Positions 7,231 to 9,831 of a stretch of DNA of 9,831 nt are shown one piece after another (position 1 is the stretch's first letter; every line of letters starts with the position of its first letter). Where the stretch lies: positions 1-9,831 of the forward strand of contig JAGGXI010000059.1 of assembly GCA_021163155.1 (NCBI GenBank), written 5' to 3'. The DNA comes from Candidatus Aerophobota bacterium. Lineage in GTDB: Bacteria > Aerophobota > Aerophobia > Aerophobales > JAGGXI01. Position numbers and translations under genes: made by a program. The notes under the pieces are model-generated. The model worked only from the letters and a program-made list of their open reading frames with translations. It was not told the origin of the DNA and ran no database searches.

Positions 7231-7591
7231 AGGTTTCTGTTTTTGAAACCAAAATTATGTGGTGGTAAATTGGCAAACATTAATTGTTTTATGGTTCCCG
7301 TGTCAAATCATATAACCGAGAGCTCTGGGTTTATCTGATATTTCTAAGGAGTATTTTACGACGCAAGAAGATTTTACTTCGGTAAGGGATAGTTTCATGG
7401 AGAAAATAAAAGACAATTAACCCATTTTTCAGCTGTAGTAGGAAACGAGATGACAAGGGGATAAGGCGATTATTTTATGCGGTGCTTTATACTAAAAAGA
7501 GATTTTGGGGGTTAAAAGTGAAAATCTAAAAATTGTGCATACCGTAGATGAGAGAATGAGAATCATAGATAAAAAGGAATACAAAGCATAG
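7231..7591 (+). pseudogene. Probable decayed coding sequence with frameshifts and stops; family uncertain
   Basis: Protein-like segments follow one another in alternating frames. Frame 1 from 7261 gives NINCFMVPVSNHITE before TGA at 7336-7338. Frame 2 from 7316 gives PRALGLSDISKEYF (then TTQEDFTSVRDSFMEKIKDN) to TAA at 7418-7420. Frame 1 at 7432-7461 gives AVVGNEMTRG. Frame 2 at 7460-7492 gives DKAIILCGALY, then a TAA at 7493-7495, then KEILGVKSENLKIVHTVDER (and MRIIDKKEYKA) to TAG at 7589-7591. The order and composition look like one protein broken by at least two frameshifts and two internal stops. AIILCGA is faintly like the strand holding the second cysteine in Asp/Glu/hydantoin racemases, but this is a weak guess. 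A racemase would make sense beside a D-aminoacylase. Sequencing error could mimic some of the breaks, though several independent lesions argue for real decay. Confidence 0.45.
7232..7250 (+). repeat. Small perfect inverted repeat GGTTTC/GAAACC
   Basis: GGTTTC (7232-7237) and GAAACC (7245-7250) form a perfect 6-bp stem with a 7-base T-rich loop. The right arm with its flank (TTTGAAACC) also occurs at 7161-7169. No T run follows on either strand, so it is not a convincing terminator. It may be an operator-like site or chance in AT-rich DNA. Confidence 0.25.
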
Positions 7592-7738
7592 CCAAAATTG
7601 TTATAACTTATTATTTGAGAAAAAGTTTTGGGAACAAGACAAAGAGTCTGTTTTTTAAACTCCGCAACTATTGCTATTTTTAGATATTCCTGAGTTTTAA
7701 AAATTTTGAGAACCTAAGTTTAATAACTAACACTGTTA

Positions 7739-7775
7739 CTTTTCCTCAAATAAGGATTTTCACATAGAGGAAGGG
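7739..7775 (+). other. Candidate hairpin in the leader of the amidohydrolase gene
   Basis: CTTTTCCTC (7739-7747) can pair with GAGGAAGGG (7767-7775): nine pairs including two T-G wobbles, with a 19-base loop. It lies about 95 bases before the amidohydrolase start. No T run follows. The loop and sequence match no riboswitch I recognise. It may be a structured leader or chance. Confidence 0.22.
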
Positions 7776-7868
7776 AAAAGAAAAAAATATGATGCCTCAA
7801 AATTGCAAGATAAAAATAATCTGTTAATTTCGTAAATAATACAAATTTATGTATCGGGAGGTACAGTT

Positions 7869-9521
7869 ATGTTATATGATGTACTTATTATTAATGGAAA
7901 AATTGTGGATGGAACTGGTAATCCTTGGTTTAAGGCCGACATTGGAATTCAAAATGGAAGAATTGTAGAAATAGGAAGACTAAATAGACAAGAAGCAAAG
8001 AAGGTTCTCGATGTAGAGGAAAGTTATGTCTCTCCTGGGTTTATAGACATACATTCCCATTCAGATCTTACTTTACCTAGTAACCCTAGTGCAGATAACC
8101 GGGTAAGACAGGGAATTACAACAGAAGTTGGTGGAAATTGCGGGATGTCTTTATCACCTATTTCGGAGAGATATCAAGAGTTGTTGGAAAAAGAATATGA
8201 AAGATATGGTAGGTTAGCAAGAGAGATTCCTTGGAACTGGCATTCCTTTGAAGAATATCTAAACGCTCTGGAAGAACATGGGATTGCTTTAAATCTTGCT
8301 CAACTAGTAGGGCACGGTACTCTTCGAATGTCCGTTATGGGAATCGAGAAAAGATTACCGACGGAAAAAGAACTTGATAAGATGAAAGATCTTTTAGCAG
8401 AATCAATGGAAGCAGGAGCATTTGGTATGTCTACCGGTTTAGTATATCCCCCTGGCTGCTACTCTAATACAGAGGAGTTAATTGAGCTCTGCAAGGTGGT
8501 TGCTCAATATGGAGGAATTTATACTTCTCATATTCGTGGAGAGCGAGAAACTATTGTGGAAGCTTTAAAAGAAGCTATTAAAATTGGAGAAAAGGCAGGA
8601 ATTCCTGTCCAGGTTTCCCACAATTGTCCTAAATATGGTGCCTGGCATCGATTGAATGAAACTCTTCCACTTTATGATGTAGCACGAGCAAATGGAATAG
8701 AAGTTACTTTAGATAACGATACTCACACGGATTTTGGAACTTATCTTTGGCATGCACTTCCTCAATGGGCTTATGAAAAAGGAATTAAAGAAGCAATCAC
8801 TATTATTAAGAATCCCAAAAAACGTGAAAGGATAAAGAGAGAAATTGAAGAAGATAAATTGCCAGGTTTTGGCCCCATTGGATTGCTGAAGCATAATCGC
8901 TGGGAACGAATTGTTATCTATCAATGCAAAAAAAATACATCATTTATAGGAAAAAATATTAAAGAGATTGCAAAAGAAAGAAGAGCATCCTCTTTCGATA
9001 CATTTTTTAATCTGATTATGGAAGAAAAAGGGGAGATTAAAGCTATTTTTGACTATATGAACCTGGATGATATACGAACTCTGTTGAAGCATCCATTAAT
9101 GATGATTTGCTCTGATGGTCAGGTTCGTCCTAAAGAGGAAGTTTTGTCCAAGAATGCTTCCTATTTTCCCTGCTGTTTTGGAGAATATCCCTATGTTTTA
9201 GAGAGATTTGTACGGGAAGAAAAACTTTTAACTCTCCAGGAGGCAATCAGAAAAATGACTTCTTTCCCTGCGCAAAAGTTGGGACTTTGGGATCGAGGTA
9301 TAATTCGGAAAGGAATGTGGGCTGACCTTACTATCTTTAATTTAGAAAGAATGAAAGATAAATCAACGAATCTTTATCCTCATTCCTATCCCTTTAAAAA
9401 TTATCCTCCTGATTATCCAGAAGGAATAGATTATGTTTTTATTAACGGAGAAATAATCCTTGAAAATGGCAAACAAAGAGATATTTTGCCAGGGAAAATT
9501 TTAAGAAAGAATTTATTATGA
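7869..9521 (+). CDS. D-aminoacylase-type amidohydrolase (N-acyl-D-amino-acid deacylase family)
   Basis: A 550-residue, probably cytoplasmic zinc amidohydrolase of the D-aminoacylase branch, which hydrolyses the amide bond of N-acyl amino acids. Expected ligands are all present: H62 and H64 (FIDIHSHSD), C91 in VGGNCG, H221 (YTSHIRGE), H251 (QVSHNCPKYG) and D416 (ICSDGQ). The urease-like small beta domain is formed by both ends: VLIINGKIVDGTGNPW (5-20) and GMWADLTIFN (482-491) to VFINGEIILENG (523-534). Family tail features such as NYPPDYPEGIDYV (511-523) are present. The segment VTLDNDTHTDFGTYLWHALP (279-298) replaces the aromatic YPY-type segment I expect there, so substrate preference may differ. 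ATG start with SD GGGAGGT (7856-7862). The second methyltransferase follows after 43 bases and is probably in the same operon. Fold and chemistry confident, substrate not. Confidence 0.92.
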   Translation: MLYDVLIINGKIVDGTGNPWFKADIGIQNGRIVEIGRLNRQEAKKVLDVEESYVSPGFIDIHSHSDLTLPSNPSADNRVRQGITTEVGGNCGMSLSPISERYQELLEKEYERYGRLAREIPWNWHSFEEYLNALEEHGIALNLAQLVGHGTLRMSVMGIEKRLPTEKELDKMKDLLAESMEAGAFGMSTGLVYPPGCYSNTEELIELCKVVAQYGGIYTSHIRGERETIVEALKEAIKIGEKAGIPVQVSHNCPKYGAWHRLNETLPLYDVARANGIEVTLDNDTHTDFGTYLWHALPQWAYEKGIKEAITIIKNPKKRERIKREIEEDKLPGFGPIGLLKHNRWERIVIYQCKKNTSFIGKNIKEIAKERRASSFDTFFNLIMEEKGEIKAIFDYMNLDDIRTLLKHPLMMICSDGQVRPKEEVLSKNASYFPCCFGEYPYVLERFVREEKLLTLQEAIRKMTSFPAQKLGLWDRGIIRKGMWADLTIFNLERMKDKSTNLYPHSYPFKNYPPDYPEGIDYVFINGEIILENGKQRDILPGKILRKNLL

Positions 9522-9549
9522 GAGATTGAAAATGAATGTATAAAATTAT

Positions 9550-9557
9550 AAGGAGGT
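9550..9557 (+). promoter_or_regulatory. Strong SD that fixes the TTG start of the second MttB-family gene
   Basis: AAGGAGGT lies 7 bases before TTG at 9565. The first in-frame ATG is 15 codons further on (9610) and has no SD at usual spacing, and the residues between resemble the normal N terminus of the family, so TTG is the best start. Confidence 0.75.
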
Positions 9558-9564
9558 TATAGCA

Positions 9565-9831
9565 TTGAGTGAAAAAGGGAGGATTCGCCCAATTCATCCA
9601 CATTTAAGAATGGATGTTTTAACTAAGGAAGACATTAAAAAGATTCATGAGGCATCGCTTGAGATAATGGAGGAGGTGGGGGTTAGATTTCCTTCAGAGA
9701 AAGTATTGGATATTCTGGAAGGAGCAGGAGCTAAGGTAGATAGAAAGAGTATGGTTGCTAAACTCCCTGCTACGCTGGTAATGGATGCTATTAGTAAAGC
9801 GCCTGCTAATTATACTTTAGCTGCACGGGAC
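9565..9831 (+). CDS. Second MttB-family methyltransferase, N-terminal 89 residues, runs off the window
   Basis: The frame is open from TTG 9565 to the window end. It reads LSEKGRIRPIHPHLRMDVL, then KEDIKKIHEASLEIMEEVGV, then a LEGAGAKVDR region and a P-A-T-L-V region ending in KAPANYTLAARD. This is the classic N-terminal pattern of the trimethylamine methyltransferase superfamily: a helix with IHEASLEIMEEVGV, a GA-KVD turn, and KAP-x-x-x-TLAARD. The catalytic half is beyond the window, so pyrrolysine status and substrate class cannot be judged. It starts 43 bases after the amidohydrolase stop on the same strand and is probably co-transcribed. The left-edge MttB fragment covers only the C-terminal half and this one only the N-terminal part, so their similarity cannot be compared here, and no duplication or fusion can be inferred. 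Confidence 0.9.
   Translation, partial: MSEKGRIRPIHPHLRMDVLTKEDIKKIHEASLEIMEEVGVRFPSEKVLDILEGAGAKVDRKSMVAKLPATLVMDAISKAPANYTLAARD

Larger units (their letters stand above)
7112..7868. other. 757-base region with no intact gene
   Basis: The region is AT-rich, with poly-T and poly-A runs and no reading frame above about 60 codons on either strand. The left part (7112-7260) contains TTTGAAACC twice (7161-7169 and 7242-7250). The second copy closes a small hairpin. The middle (about 7231-7591) keeps coding-like segments in two frames, described as a decayed gene. The right part (7592-7868) has a candidate leader hairpin and the SD of the amidohydrolase gene. I see no tRNA, convincing sigma-70 promoter or strong terminator. 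A promoter for the amidohydrolase gene is expected here but cannot be pinned down. Confidence 0.7.

Noticed and set aside
7112-7250. Rho-independent terminator after the importer cluster
   Set aside because: T runs are present, but none is preceded by a GC-containing stem; the GGTTTC/GAAACC hairpin is followed by A-rich, not T-rich, sequence.
7803-7845. Sigma-70 promoter before the deacylase gene (TTGCAA with TTAATT, or TACAAA as -10)
   Set aside because: Spacings of 15 bases or mismatched hexamers make each combination weak in such AT-rich DNA; not supportable as a feature.
1-9831. Mobile element or defence system
   Set aside because: No transposase, integrase, terminal inverted repeats, nuclease or toxin-like genes were seen; all intact genes fit catabolism and transport.

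Overview
The window comes from an AT-rich anaerobic bacterium. Near-perfect Shine-Dalgarno (SD) sequences (AGGAGG-type), GTG and TTG starts and corrinoid methyltransferase genes suggest a Clostridia-like acetogen or fermenter, or another low-GC anaerobic lineage. The sequence alone does not settle the phylum. All recognisable genes lie on the + strand.

Layout: (1) 1-1397 holds the C-terminal half of an MttB-family methylamine methyltransferase, with no in-frame amber codon in the visible part, followed by its MttC-type corrinoid protein. (2) 1398-1478 is a short gap with a hairpin and an orphan, near-perfect SD sequence. (3) 1479-7111 is a complete peptide/nickel-type (family 5) ABC importer: solute-binding protein, DppB- and DppC-type permeases, and DppD- and DppF-type ATPases. 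The four membrane and ATPase genes are tightly packed. A 236-base gap with repeats and a minimal ORF separates them from the binding-protein gene. (4) 7112-7868 has no intact gene. Its middle carries what looks like a decayed, frameshifted coding sequence. (5) 7869-9521 encodes a D-aminoacylase-type amidohydrolase. (6) 9565 to the end is the start of a second MttB-family methyltransferase, 43 bases downstream and probably co-transcribed with the amidohydrolase.

Working model (inference): the importer brings in a small peptide-like or N-acylated compound, the amidohydrolase cleaves an N-acyl or amide bond, and MttB-family enzymes pass a methyl group from a quaternary or methylated amine product to the corrinoid protein, feeding one-carbon metabolism. 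The substrate is unknown. No corrinoid-to-folate methyltransferase (MtgA/MtqA type), RamA-type activator or regulator is visible, so the pathway is incomplete within the window. No RNA genes, insertion sequences or CRISPR arrays were found.
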